A DNA stretch of 63,652 nucleotides, taken from the NCBI GenBank assembly GCA_016871805.1, contig VHCG01000018.1:1-63652 (forward strand). The letters are read 5' to 3'. How positions within the stretch are numbered: the stretch's first letter is position 1; every line of letters starts with the position of its first letter. The notes below the pieces were generated by a model, which worked only from the letters and a program-made list of their open reading frames with translations, did no database searches and was not told the origin of the DNA. A program made the position numbers and the translations under genes. This document shows, in pieces, positions 8,474 to 17,049 of this stretch. The DNA is from Verrucomicrobiota bacterium. Its GTDB lineage: Bacteria > Verrucomicrobiota > Verrucomicrobiia > Limisphaerales > UBA9464.

Positions 8474-9709
8474 TCAAGGTCGCTTCGCGAAATCCGGCTT
8501 CGAGTCCCCATCGGTATCCAGTTTGGCGAGATCCAGGAAGACATAGGGCCGCTGGTACGCCTCACGGTCGCCTCCGGCGTAGCTGACCCAGAGGCGTAGT
8601 CCGGTGGCGTCGAAGACCGCGTTCATCACGCTGCCCCCCTTGATCGGGATGCTGTTGGCCAGGGCGATCATCTTCTCGCCGTTCAATCGGCCCAGGTCGG
8701 CACTCAAGGCCGGGAACACGCCGCGTTCCTCGTCGTGGTAGACGGCGCAGGAAAGGACCTTCGGGGCGACCTCGTCCGACGGATCGTTGTCCCCCCAGAT
8801 GTCGATCTCCGGCCGGGCCCGCCCACCGCCCGTTGCCGCCCGGATCTTCACCGAGCGCTGGTCGGTCCGCCCGTCGCCGAAGACGAAGTGGTACCGCTTG
8901 GTGGGCGGGATCCGGCCGAAGAGGTCGAGGGTTTCCGACAGCGTGTCGGCATCGTAGAGGAGGGTCCGGAACCACGCGGTGAAGTGCGGGGCATGGAGGT
9001 TGTAGGGCATCTCCTTGGCGGAGGCGTCGCCGATCTCCGACAGGACCACCCCCGCGGCATTCATTCCGCAGTGGGCACCGATGAATCCCGCGAAGGAGGG
9101 GGTGGCATGGGGCAGGCCGTCGGACGGCAGGTAGACGACGATCACGGGGAACTCGTGGGCGCCGGCGCGGAGGGACCAGTCGAGGTTCCGGGTCTGATAG
9201 AGATGACCGTCCTCGGTGGCCTTCCCCCAGGCCGCGATGCTGCTGCAGGAGTAGGGCATGAGGAGGGGCAGGCAGTGTACGTGCTGGAGGAGGCGGACGG
9301 GTTGTCCGCTCCCTTCGGCGAGTCCGACCAGTTGCTGGAGCACTCTCGGATCGGTGTAGCCGGCGGTGGTGGCCCAGGCGAGGTCGAGCGTGGCGTCGTC
9401 GACCTTCAGCTCCTGCTTGAACCCGGCGACCGCGGCCGGTGCGAGGCGGGAGATTTCGGCCCGCATCAACTGGCCGAGCTGGCGTCCCATCTCGTGGGGC
9501 GTGCCCCGGACCACCACGACCGGCACTTCGACCTCCCCGTTTCGGACGACAAACCGGTGGCCGCCCCCTGCGGTCGCGGCCGGGGTTGTTGAGGACCGGA
9601 CCGCGGCGGGGGCCTGTGCGCCCGATCCAGTCCCGCGGAGGGTGTCATCCTTAGTGGAGTCGGCCCGGAGGGACAGGACCGCGAGCAGCAGGAAGGGTAA
9701 GGGTCGCAT
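8474..9709 (-). CDS. C45-family autoproteolytic acyltransferase/hydrolase
   Basis: The 411-residue product starts at ATG 9709 with a short hydrophobic signal (PLPFLLLAVLSL). It resembles the C45 Ntn-hydrolase group (isopenicillin N acyltransferase-like). Cys155 in PYSCSSIAAWG is the candidate nucleophile that would become N-terminal after self-cleavage, and YQTRNLDW follows about 15 residues later as in the family. An upstream RGTPHEMGRQLG segment is also typical of the pro-domain. Substrates are acylated amines or peptides; the actual one is unknown. It probably works outside the cytoplasm and may share a transcript with the thioesterase upstream and DUF3500 downstream. Confidence 0.75.
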   Translation of the reverse strand: MRPLPFLLLAVLSLRADSTKDDTLRGTGSGAQAPAAVRSSTTPAATAGGGHRFVVRNGEVEVPVVVVRGTPHEMGRQLGQLMRAEISRLAPAAVAGFKQELKVDDATLDLAWATTAGYTDPRVLQQLVGLAEGSGQPVRLLQHVHCLPLLMPYSCSSIAAWGKATEDGHLYQTRNLDWSLRAGAHEFPVIVVYLPSDGLPHATPSFAGFIGAHCGMNAAGVVLSEIGDASAKEMPYNLHAPHFTAWFRTLLYDADTLSETLDLFGRIPPTKRYHFVFGDGRTDQRSVKIRAATGGGRARPEIDIWGDNDPSDEVAPKVLSCAVYHDEERGVFPALSADLGRLNGEKMIALANSIPIKGGSVMNAVFDATGLRLWVSYAGGDREAYQRPYVFLDLAKLDTDGDSKPDFAKRP

Positions 9710-9777
9710 GGGGGTGAGAACTTCCGGGGAGTTTGGCTGATCCCGGCTGGGAGTCGATGGCGGGATTTGGAGTCGGA

Positions 9778-10206
9778 TCAATGCCCCGGGACCTGCTTGA
9801 GTTCCGCCGGGAGGCGTCTGGGCTTCTCGTGGAGGTTGGTGCAGACGTGATAGGTCTCACCCTCGACCTTCAGCGTGCCGTCGGGGCCCAGCACCCGGTA
9901 GCCGAAGGTCAGGCGGATGCCGTCGGCCCGGATCGGGAACACCTCGATCTGAAGCAGTTCATCATACCGTGCCGGCGACTTGTACCGGAGCTGGACCTCG
10001 ATCACCGGAAAGAGGTATCCGGCCTCCTGCCAGTCGGCGAACGTCCTGCCGAGGGACCGGAAATATTCGCCGCGGGCCGCCTCCAGCAGTTGCAGGTAGC
10101 GGGCGTAGTAGATGTGGTTCCCGAGGGTGCAGTCGGCATAGACCACCCGGTGGGGATGCCGGAACGCCGGGGTGGTGGGAGTCGTTGCGGGCGCTGTCGG
10201 CTTCAT
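9778..10206 (-). CDS. Hotdog-fold acyl-CoA thioesterase (YbgC/4HBT type)
   Basis: This is a 142-residue single-hotdog protein from ATG 10206. HRVVYADCTLGNHIYYARY matches the active-site region of YbgC/4-hydroxybenzoyl-CoA thioesterases (aspartate in the ADC position), followed by the helix LQLLEAARGEYF. These enzymes hydrolyse acyl-CoA thioesters in the cytoplasm, often near envelope genes. The gene is divergent from mlaE across 145 bases and upstream of the C45 hydrolase gene on its own strand. Confidence 0.82.
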   Translation of the reverse strand: MKPTAPATTPTTPAFRHPHRVVYADCTLGNHIYYARYLQLLEAARGEYFRSLGRTFADWQEAGYLFPVIEVQLRYKSPARYDELLQIEVFPIRADGIRLTFGYRVLGPDGTLKVEGETYHVCTNLHEKPRRLPAELKQVPGH

Positions 10207-10351
10207 GGCTCCGGGAAGAATTGCGAGGATGGAGCCCGGGGTGAAGGACGTTCCTTGGACGTCCCCGGCTTCATCCGGTTCGTCGGACCCGGGGTCTTCG
10301 GGTCCGTGGTATTGGCAGGTGGACCGGACCCGGTCTAGCGTGAGGGACGTC

Positions 10352-11134
10352 GTGAGCGCATTCGGCATCCCCCAACGGCTGGACTCGGCCCTCGAGACCC
10401 TCGGATCCATCGCCCAACTGCTGGGCGAGGTCCTGCGGTCGTTCCGGTACCAGCGCCCCTCGTGGTCGGAGTTCGTCCGGCAGCTCTACGTCGTGGGGGT
10501 CAAATCCCAGAGCGTGGTCATCACCACCGGGGCCGCGACCGGCATGGTCCTGTGCGCGCAGACATTCTTCCAGTTCCACAAGGTCCGCCTCGACACCGCG
10601 ACGGGGGCGGTCGTGAGCGTCGGCATGGCCAGCGAACTCGGGCCGGTGCTCGCGGGTCTGATGCTCACCGCCCGGGTCGGGGCCTCCATGGCCGCGGAGC
10701 TGGGCACCATGCGGGTCACCGAGCAGCTCGACGCCCTCCGCACCCTGGCCACCCATCCTGTGGACCACCTGGTGGTCCCGCGACTGCTGGCCCTCACGGT
10801 CGCGGCCCCGCTGCTGACCGGTGAGGCGGTCCTGACCGGCATCATCGCCAGCTATCTCGTGGGGGTGAAGCTGCTGGGGATCGAGGGCGCGTACTACCTG
10901 GCCTACGTCAACCGCTACACCTCGTTCGGGGACATCTCGATCGGCCTTGTGAAGTCCGTGCTGTTCGGCGCGACCATTGCGCTCATCTGCTGCTACAAGG
11001 GCCTGACCTGTCCGGAGGGTGCCGAGGGGGTGGGCCGGGCCACGACCGAGGCGGTCGTGGCGGCGAGCATCACGGTGTTGGTGTCGAACTTCTTCCTCAC
11101 CCTGCTGCTGACCCGGCTGCTGGGCTGGAACTGA
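10352..11134 (+). CDS. mlaE: MlaE-family ABC transporter permease
   Basis: This permease has 260 residues. I chose GTG 10352 because GAGGGA lies a good distance upstream (10342-10347) and the product then starts MSAFGIPQRL, just before the family match; GTG 10340 is the alternative. Conserved MlaE features are GAATGMVLCAQTFFQF, ELGPVLAGLMLTARVGASM (the family's GPVL...R.G segment) and a helical C-terminus. It forms the membrane part of a phospholipid transporter that keeps outer-membrane lipid asymmetry. It is followed after 14 bases by mlaF. Confidence 0.92.
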   Translation: MSAFGIPQRLDSALETLGSIAQLLGEVLRSFRYQRPSWSEFVRQLYVVGVKSQSVVITTGAATGMVLCAQTFFQFHKVRLDTATGAVVSVGMASELGPVLAGLMLTARVGASMAAELGTMRVTEQLDALRTLATHPVDHLVVPRLLALTVAAPLLTGEAVLTGIIASYLVGVKLLGIEGAYYLAYVNRYTSFGDISIGLVKSVLFGATIALICCYKGLTCPEGAEGVGRATTEAVVAASITVLVSNFFLTLLLTRLLGWN

Positions 11135-11148
11135 CCCCGGATTCTGCC

Positions 11149-11913
11149 ATGGCGATCATCGAGGTCCGGGATGTCTGGAAGAGCTTTCGGGGAACGCCCG
11201 TCCTCAAGGGCGTCTCGCTGTCGATCGAGGCCGGCGAGGCGGTGGTGATCATCGGACGCAGCGGCGGCGGCAAGAGCGTCCTGCTCAAGCACCTGGTCGC
11301 GCTGCTGCAGCCCGACCGGGGCGAGGTCCGCATCCAGGGCACGGACCTGTGCCGCCTCGACGAGCGGGCGCTCCTGGCGGTCCGACGCAACTTCGGGATG
11401 CTGTTCCAGGGGGCGGCGCTGTTTGACTCGCTCAACGTCTTCGAGAACGTGGGCTTCGTCCTGCTCCGGGAGAAGCGCCACACCCCGGGCGAGGTGCGTC
11501 GTCTGGTGGCCGAGGCGCTCGAGCGGGTCGAGCTGCCGGGCATCGAGGACAAGAAGCCCTCCGAGCTCTCCGGCGGCATGCGCAAGCGGGTCGGCCTCGC
11601 CCGGGCGATTGTCTACAAGCCCTCGATCCTCCTCTACGACGAGCCCACCACAGGACTCGACCCGATCGCCGGCGCGCGGATCGATGGGGTCATCCGTCGC
11701 ATCTGGCAGCAGCTCGGGGTGACGAGCGTGGCGGTGACCCACGACATGGCGAGTGCACGTCGGATCAGCAACCGGATGCTGATGCTCCACAACGGGGTCA
11801 TCCATGCCGATGGGCCGACCCGGGACATCCTGGATTCGGACGACCCGCTCATCCACGAGTTCGTCAACGGCATCGCCCCGGACCTTCCCGCCCCGCCTGT
11901 CGTCACACCCTGA
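11149..11913 (+). CDS. mlaF: MlaF-like ABC transporter ATP-binding protein
   Basis: This 254-residue ATPase has Walker A GRSGGGKS at 36-43, the signature LSGGMRKR at 140-147, Walker B ILLYDEP at about 160-166, a D-loop TTGLDP and the switch VTHD. The signature with MRKR is characteristic of the MlaF/Ttg2A branch. It powers lipid movement through MlaE. The gene sits between mlaE and mlaD with spacings of 14 bases on each side, so co-transcription is very likely. Confidence 0.94.
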   Translation: MAIIEVRDVWKSFRGTPVLKGVSLSIEAGEAVVIIGRSGGGKSVLLKHLVALLQPDRGEVRIQGTDLCRLDERALLAVRRNFGMLFQGAALFDSLNVFENVGFVLLREKRHTPGEVRRLVAEALERVELPGIEDKKPSELSGGMRKRVGLARAIVYKPSILLYDEPTTGLDPIAGARIDGVIRRIWQQLGVTSVAVTHDMASARRISNRMLMLHNGVIHADGPTRDILDSDDPLIHEFVNGIAPDLPAPPVVTP

Positions 11914-11927
11914 ATCCCCGTTCCCCC

Positions 11928-12884
11928 ATGTCCCCCTCGAAGAAAGTCGGAGTCTTTGTCGCGTTCACCCTCGCCATCATCGCCGGGATGATCCTGAACT
12001 TCAGCAAGGGCAGCAGCTACTTCACACCGGCCATCACCGTGCGGGTGCTGACCGAGAAGGTCGGCGGGCTGAAGGTCGGTGCCCCGGTGGCTCTGTCCGG
12101 CGTGCCGGTCGGCCATGTCACGGGCATCGACCTTTCGGAGGACCACCGGGAGGTGGAGATCCGGCTCCGCATCGAGCGACGGTATCCGGTGCACGGGGAT
12201 GCGAAGTTCGGCATCGAGCAGTCGGGGTTTCTGGGAGACGAGTTTGTCTCAATCGTCCCACGGAAGAACGAGAAGGCGGCGCTCGAGGACGGGGCGATCG
12301 TCCGGGCGGAGACCCCGTTCAACCTCCAGGAGGCGGCGCGTTCGGCGACCCAGCTCCTCGGGAAGCTCGACACGGCGATCGACCGGATCAACGACGCGGT
12401 GGGTCGGGTCGACGAGAAGCTCCTGAGTGACTCCACGCTCACCAACCTCGCCCAGACGGCCGCCAATGTCCGACTGGCCTCGGCAGAGGCCGCAGCGGCA
12501 CTCGGGGATGTCCGCCAGATCGTCAGCAACAACACCCCGGTGGTGGGGCAGACCCTGAGCAACCTGGGGCGCCTCACGCTGCGGTTGGATTCCTTGGCGA
12601 CGAATGTCGACCAGTTCATCACGGAGCAGAAGCCGGCGGTGAGCAACGCCATCGCCAACGCCGGCGCGGTCACGGAGGATCTGCGAGGGATCACGTCCGA
12701 CCTCCGGGCCGGACGTGGCGTGGCGGGCGGACTCCTTAGCGACGACGCGCTGCGGCTGCAGCTGGGGTCGGCCCTGACGAATCTCGCCACCACCTCGAGC
12801 AACCTCGCGAACTTCGGCATCCTCTACAAACCCCCGCGTCCTCGGAAGACGCTCACGAACCCGATGCGGTTTCCGTCCAAGTGA
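11928..12884 (+). CDS. mlaD: MlaD-family MCE-domain lipid-binding protein
   Basis: The 318-residue product has an N-terminal membrane anchor (about residues 7-24) and one MCE domain at roughly 35-115 (GGLKVGAPVALSGVPVGHV and GFLGDEFVSIVP). The long C-terminal part is predicted helical with TNLAQTAANVRLASAEAAAAL and similar stretches. It is anchored to the inner membrane with MlaE and passes lipids across the periplasm. It is longer than E. coli MlaD and looks more like the extended single-MCE proteins of other phyla. It is the last gene of mlaEFD; no mlaB or mlaC follows. Confidence 0.9.
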   Translation: MSPSKKVGVFVAFTLAIIAGMILNFSKGSSYFTPAITVRVLTEKVGGLKVGAPVALSGVPVGHVTGIDLSEDHREVEIRLRIERRYPVHGDAKFGIEQSGFLGDEFVSIVPRKNEKAALEDGAIVRAETPFNLQEAARSATQLLGKLDTAIDRINDAVGRVDEKLLSDSTLTNLAQTAANVRLASAEAAAALGDVRQIVSNNTPVVGQTLSNLGRLTLRLDSLATNVDQFITEQKPAVSNAIANAGAVTEDLRGITSDLRAGRGVAGGLLSDDALRLQLGSALTNLATTSSNLANFGILYKPPRPRKTLTNPMRFPSK

Positions 12885-12912
12885 CCGCCGGGATGGACCC
12901 GGTCCGCGGGGG

Positions 12913-14361
12913 TCAACGCGACCGTCCCAGCGCCATCGATCCCGCGATCACCAGCAGGCCGTTGAGGATCAGCAGCTCGAACCCGAACACGTAGCCATCC
13001 AGCCAGCGGACGGAGTGGGCCGATAGGATCGCGCAGAGGATCGGTGAGGCGACACACACCGCAGCGACCCACGGACCGCCAACCCGCTGACGGGTCAGGA
13101 TCCCGAGCGCGAACAGGCCCAGCAAGGGGCCGTACGTGTATCCGGCCAACTGCAGGACCAGCTTGATCACTGAGCCCTGGTTGAGGGCCTTGAACACCAG
13201 GATGGTGCCCCAGAGCAGGACGGCGAACCCGAGGTGGGTCCAGTGCCGCAGCGAGTCCCGCCTCGCGGCGTCGAGGTCGGTCCGCCGCTCGAATCCGAGG
13301 AAGTCCATGCAAAAGCTCGTGGTGAGTGTGGTCAGGACCGAGTCGGCGCTGTTGAACGTCGCGGCGGTCAGGCCGATGAGGAACACCAGTCCGGCTGTCG
13401 TGCCGAAGTGGGCGAGGGCGAGTGTCGGAAACAGCTGGTCGGTCTGGTCCGGCACCGCGATGCCCCGCGCCTCGGCGAAGCGGAGGAGCAGGATCCCGAG
13501 CGCCAGGATGCAGGCGTTGACCGTGACCATGATCACGGTGAACAGGTAGAAGTTCTTCTGGCAGGCCTGGAGCGACCGGCAGCTCAGGCTCTTCTGCATG
13601 TTGTTCTGGTCGAGTCCCGTCATTACCACCGCGATCGCCGCCCCGCTCAGCAGCTGCTTCCAGAAGTTGTCCGGCGCCCGCCAGTCCCAGACGAACACCC
13701 GTGCCATCGGACTCGCCGCCACGTTCCGCAGGAGATCCACCGGTCCCCAATCCATCTCCCGGGACACGACACCGATCGAGACCAGGACCCCGAGGACGAG
13801 GAACAGGCTCTGGAACGAGTCGGTCCACACCAGGGTCTTGATCCCGCCGCGCCAGGTGTAGGCCAGGATGAGTCCGATCACCCCGGTCACCGCGAGCGAG
13901 AACGGGACGCCCAGGGGATCGAAGACGAACCGCTGGAAGACCGTGATCGCGAGGTAGAGCCGTGCGGCGGACCCCAGGAGGCGCGAGACCAGGAAGAAGG
14001 CCGACCCCGTCCACTCCGCCGTCCGATCGAACCGCTGTCCTAGGTACGTGTAAATGCTGGTGAGTCCCATCCGGTAATACATCGGGGTGAGGACTTGGGC
14101 GATGACGAGGTACCCTAGGACATAGCCGAGCACTATTTGCATGTAGGAGCAGCCGTCCCGGGCCACCTGTCCGGGCACGGACAGGTAGGTCACCCCCGAG
14201 AGGGAATCCCCGATCAGGCCGAAGGCGACGATCCACCACGGGGACTTGCGGTTCCCGAGATAGTAGCCGGCGTCGTCGGCCGTCCGCCCGGTCCACCAGG
14301 CGATGCCGATGAGCACCAGGAAATAGGCGGCGACGCAGCCGAGGATCAGCCAGGGGCTCAT
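12913..14361 (-). CDS. Sodium:solute symporter (SSS family)
   Basis: The 482-residue product from ATG 14361 is almost wholly membrane helices in the SSS/LeuT-type order. Family segments include YYLGNRKSPWW near residue 35, GDSLSGVTYLSVPG near 52-65 and YTWRGGIKTLVWTDSFQ. A later NSADSVLTTLTTSF region corresponds to the Na+-site helix. It probably couples sodium entry to uptake of a small solute that cannot be named from sequence. Its ATG overlaps the stop of the UreF-like gene upstream (ATGA at 14361-14358), implying translational coupling. It is convergent with mlaD. Confidence 0.88.
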   Translation of the reverse strand: MSPWLILGCVAAYFLVLIGIAWWTGRTADDAGYYLGNRKSPWWIVAFGLIGDSLSGVTYLSVPGQVARDGCSYMQIVLGYVLGYLVIAQVLTPMYYRMGLTSIYTYLGQRFDRTAEWTGSAFFLVSRLLGSAARLYLAITVFQRFVFDPLGVPFSLAVTGVIGLILAYTWRGGIKTLVWTDSFQSLFLVLGVLVSIGVVSREMDWGPVDLLRNVAASPMARVFVWDWRAPDNFWKQLLSGAAIAVVMTGLDQNNMQKSLSCRSLQACQKNFYLFTVIMVTVNACILALGILLLRFAEARGIAVPDQTDQLFPTLALAHFGTTAGLVFLIGLTAATFNSADSVLTTLTTSFCMDFLGFERRTDLDAARRDSLRHWTHLGFAVLLWGTILVFKALNQGSVIKLVLQLAGYTYGPLLGLFALGILTRQRVGGPWVAAVCVASPILCAILSAHSVRWLDGYVFGFELLILNGLLVIAGSMALGRSR

Positions 14362-15038
14362 GCGGGCGAGGAGGCTTCGAGAGGAGGTCGCCTGCGGGGC
14401 GCCCTCGGGGCGAAACCGGGACCCTTCAACGGGGGCAGGAGCAGCGGGAGCAGCGAGGCGGCCCGGTCGAGAGCCTCCGTCCGGGGATTCCCATGGAGGC
14501 ACCGGATCCGGTCCGCGGCGGATGCCAGAAGCCCGAGAGACTGCAATCCGTATTGGATCAGCCCCTGTTGGATAGGGAGATGGTAGACCGCGAGGAAGAC
14601 CCCGAACACCAGCGGATGCCAACCATCGGCTCGTCCCTCATCGATCGCGGTCCGGTAGCGGGAGATCCGGCGTTCGTGGCGAAGTCCTTGCAGGCGGTTG
14701 AGCTGTCGACGTCCCGCCGCCCGGCTGGCGGCGGCGAAGCCGAGGCGATGCGCCGTCGCGGACCACTCACGGTCGAAGGTGACCAGATCCCGCATGTGGC
14801 CACGTTTTGCGAGCCGCCAGGCGCGGAGCACCGCCGGCCATTCCTTGAGGGCGAGGGTCCCACGGGCGTAGTCCAGCAGCAGCAGCTCGAGGGCCGCCGG
14901 CGTGGTTGCCGGCACCTGCAGCGTCGACGGCGGACAGACCGCGTCCTCGCCGGATATCTCCCGGGGGAGGATGCGGCGGGAAGCCTCCCTTTCGGAGGGC
15001 TCCGGAAACGTCTCAAATGGGGCGGTGAGGTCTGGCAT
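14358..15038 (-). CDS. UreF-like helical protein, function uncertain
   Basis: This 226-residue, Arg/Ala/Leu-rich protein resembles the C-terminal two thirds of urease accessory UreF. A SRAAGRRQLNRL helix is followed by HPLVFGVFLAVYHLPIQQ and a helix ending LASAADRIRCLHG. The UreF N-terminal motif (LADS.FP.GGFAHS) is not seen; residues 1-40 are Pro/Glu-rich instead. No other urease gene is in view. Translational coupling to the sodium symporter suggests the two act together, perhaps in uptake or use of a nitrogen compound. The family call is tentative. Confidence 0.45.
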   Translation of the reverse strand: MPDLTAPFETFPEPSEREASRRILPREISGEDAVCPPSTLQVPATTPAALELLLLDYARGTLALKEWPAVLRAWRLAKRGHMRDLVTFDREWSATAHRLGFAAASRAAGRRQLNRLQGLRHERRISRYRTAIDEGRADGWHPLVFGVFLAVYHLPIQQGLIQYGLQSLGLLASAADRIRCLHGNPRTEALDRAASLLPLLLPPLKGPGFAPRAPRRRPPLEASSPA

Positions 15039-15212
15039 CGACGGCCGAAGGTATCAGGCGTGTCTTTCCGGCCGAAGGGATTCTTGGGCGGCGGGCGATC
15101 GCCGGTCATCCCGGCCCGCACCGTCGCATCGGTCCTGGCACCCACCGCCATGATCCAATCTGACCAACCGGTTGACACCTGCCGGACCAATCCGGAGGCT
15201 GCCCGCTCAACT

Positions 15213-17027
15213 ATGGCCGAGCCGAAGGAAAATGTGCTGATGGAGAAGATTGTGTCCCTCTGCAAACGCAGGGGCTTCGTCTTCCAGTCGTCCGAGATCT
15301 ATGGGGGCATCAACGGTTTCTGGGACTACGGTCCGCTGGGCGCTGAGCTCAAGCGCAACGTCAAGGATCTGTGGTGGCAGTCCATGACCCGGCTCCGCGA
15401 GGATGTCGTCGGACTCGAGGCCACGATCGTCATGTCCCCTGAGATCTGGAGGGCGTCGGGACATGTCGACACCTTCGCCGACCTCATGCGGGAGTGTCCG
15501 CTCACCCGGAAGCGGGTCCGGACCGACCAGGTCGAGGCCCGTTCCGGCATGGCGTATCGGTTTGCCGGAGCGGAGGTCGCCGGCACGGACGGCCGGGTCG
15601 AGAAGGCCTTTGCCGTCCTGGTGGACAAGGGGGGGCACCCGGAGAGCGCCCGCAAGAAGGCCCGCGAGTTCTTCCTCGCCTCCCTTCCTGCGGCGGACGG
15701 GGACCCGGCCCGGATCACCCTGCTCGGGGAGCAGACCGCGGCCGTCGAGGACTCGATCGACTTCCATCCCGACAGCTCGGTCGAGCTCGGTCCCTCCCGG
15801 CCGTTCAATCTGATGCTCCAGACCTGGGTGGGGCCGATCCAGTCCGACGAGAACGTCGCCTACCTGCGTCCCGAGACCGCCCAGGCCATCTTCGCCCAGT
15901 TCAAGAACGTGCTGGAGACCTCGCGCCAGAAGCTGCCGTTCGGCATCGGCCAGATCGGCAAGGCGTTCCGCAACGAGGTGACGCCTAGGAACTTCACGTT
16001 CCGGTCGCGCGAATTCGAGCAGATGGAGCTCGAGTTCTTCATCAAGCCCGACGAGGTGGTCGAGGCGATCTCCGGTTCCGTGAACACCCAGCCCGTCGAG
16101 GGCCATCCGGGCGAGCCCCAGGCGGACTGGGGATGGCAGCGCTGGCACCAGTACTGGGTGGAGGAGCGGGTGCGTTTCTACGAGGGGATCGGCCTGTCCC
16201 GGTCGACCCTTGGGTTCCACCACCAGACCCCGGAGGAGCTGGCGCACTACGCGCGGGCGACGACCGACATCCTGTACAAGTTCCCGTTCAGCAAGGCCGA
16301 TGCCTCCGGCGTGGTGAAGGGGGACGAGTTGGAGGGCATCGCCGCGCGCAGCGACTTCGACCTGTCCCAGCACGAGCGGTTCTCCGGGAAGCCCATGGGG
16401 GTGTTCGACGAGGAGCTCCGCACCGCCTGGACCCAGCTGTCGCCGGAGCGACAGGCCGAGCTCTCACGACGATACTTCGAGGCGCGGCTCCGGTATCTGA
16501 CCAAGGCGGGGTTGCCCGCTGAGAAGGGCGATAAAGAGGCCCGTGAGGACGCCGACGGCCTGGCCAAGGGGCAGTACATCCCGCATGTCATTGAGCCGTC
16601 GGCCGGTGTCGACCGTCTTATTCTGGCGCTCGTCGCCAACGCCTACTCGGAGGTCACCGAGACCGATGCCAAGGGCAAGTCGGAGACCCGCGTCGTGATG
16701 CGGTTCCATCCCCGGGTGGCCCCCATCAAGGTTGGGGTGTTTCCGCTGCTAAAGAACAAGCCCGAGCTGGTGTCCAAGGCCCGCGCGATCCACCAGATGC
16801 TCAAGTCGGAGTTCAACTGCTTTTACGACGAGAGCGGGGCGATCGGCCGGCGGTACGCCCGGCAGGACGAGGCCGGGACACCGTTCTGTGTGACAGTCGA
16901 CTTCGACACCCTGGGCGAGAAGCCCGAGCTGCTCGACACCGTGACGCTGCGGCATCGCGACGACAGCCGCCAGGAGCGGATCGCGATCCGTGATCTTGTC
17001 GGTTGGCTCCGCGAGCGGGTGCGCTAA
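15213..17027 (+). CDS. glyQS: Glycyl-tRNA synthetase, class II dimeric type
   Basis: The 604-residue enzyme charges tRNA-Gly. It opens with ENVLMEKIVSLCKRRGFVFQSSEIYGGINGFWDYGPLG, the signature start of the alpha2 GlyRS. Motif 2 appears as FRNEVTPRNFTF then REFEQMELEFF, and motif 3 as VIEPSAGVDRLILAL. A C-terminal anticodon-binding domain begins near VAPIKVGVFPLL. The ATG at 15213 is preceded by GGAGG about 17 bases away, so the ribosome site is not textbook; further in-frame upstream sequence is unrelated. A TTGACA at 15172 may be a -35 element, but no good -10 accompanies it. The AI-2E family gene follows after 22 bases. Confidence 0.95.
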   Translation: MAEPKENVLMEKIVSLCKRRGFVFQSSEIYGGINGFWDYGPLGAELKRNVKDLWWQSMTRLREDVVGLEATIVMSPEIWRASGHVDTFADLMRECPLTRKRVRTDQVEARSGMAYRFAGAEVAGTDGRVEKAFAVLVDKGGHPESARKKAREFFLASLPAADGDPARITLLGEQTAAVEDSIDFHPDSSVELGPSRPFNLMLQTWVGPIQSDENVAYLRPETAQAIFAQFKNVLETSRQKLPFGIGQIGKAFRNEVTPRNFTFRSREFEQMELEFFIKPDEVVEAISGSVNTQPVEGHPGEPQADWGWQRWHQYWVEERVRFYEGIGLSRSTLGFHHQTPEELAHYARATTDILYKFPFSKADASGVVKGDELEGIAARSDFDLSQHERFSGKPMGVFDEELRTAWTQLSPERQAELSRRYFEARLRYLTKAGLPAEKGDKEAREDADGLAKGQYIPHVIEPSAGVDRLILALVANAYSEVTETDAKGKSETRVVMRFHPRVAPIKVGVFPLLKNKPELVSKARAIHQMLKSEFNCFYDESGAIGRRYARQDEAGTPFCVTVDFDTLGEKPELLDTVTLRHRDDSRQERIAIRDLVGWLRERVR

Positions 17028-17049
17028 GCTGCGACCCGCAGGCATTCGG

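Noticed and set aside
15166-15200. Sigma-70 promoter for glyQS with TTGACA at 15172
   Set aside because: The -35 is perfect but no acceptable -10 lies 16-18 bases downstream, so it was not listed as a feature.
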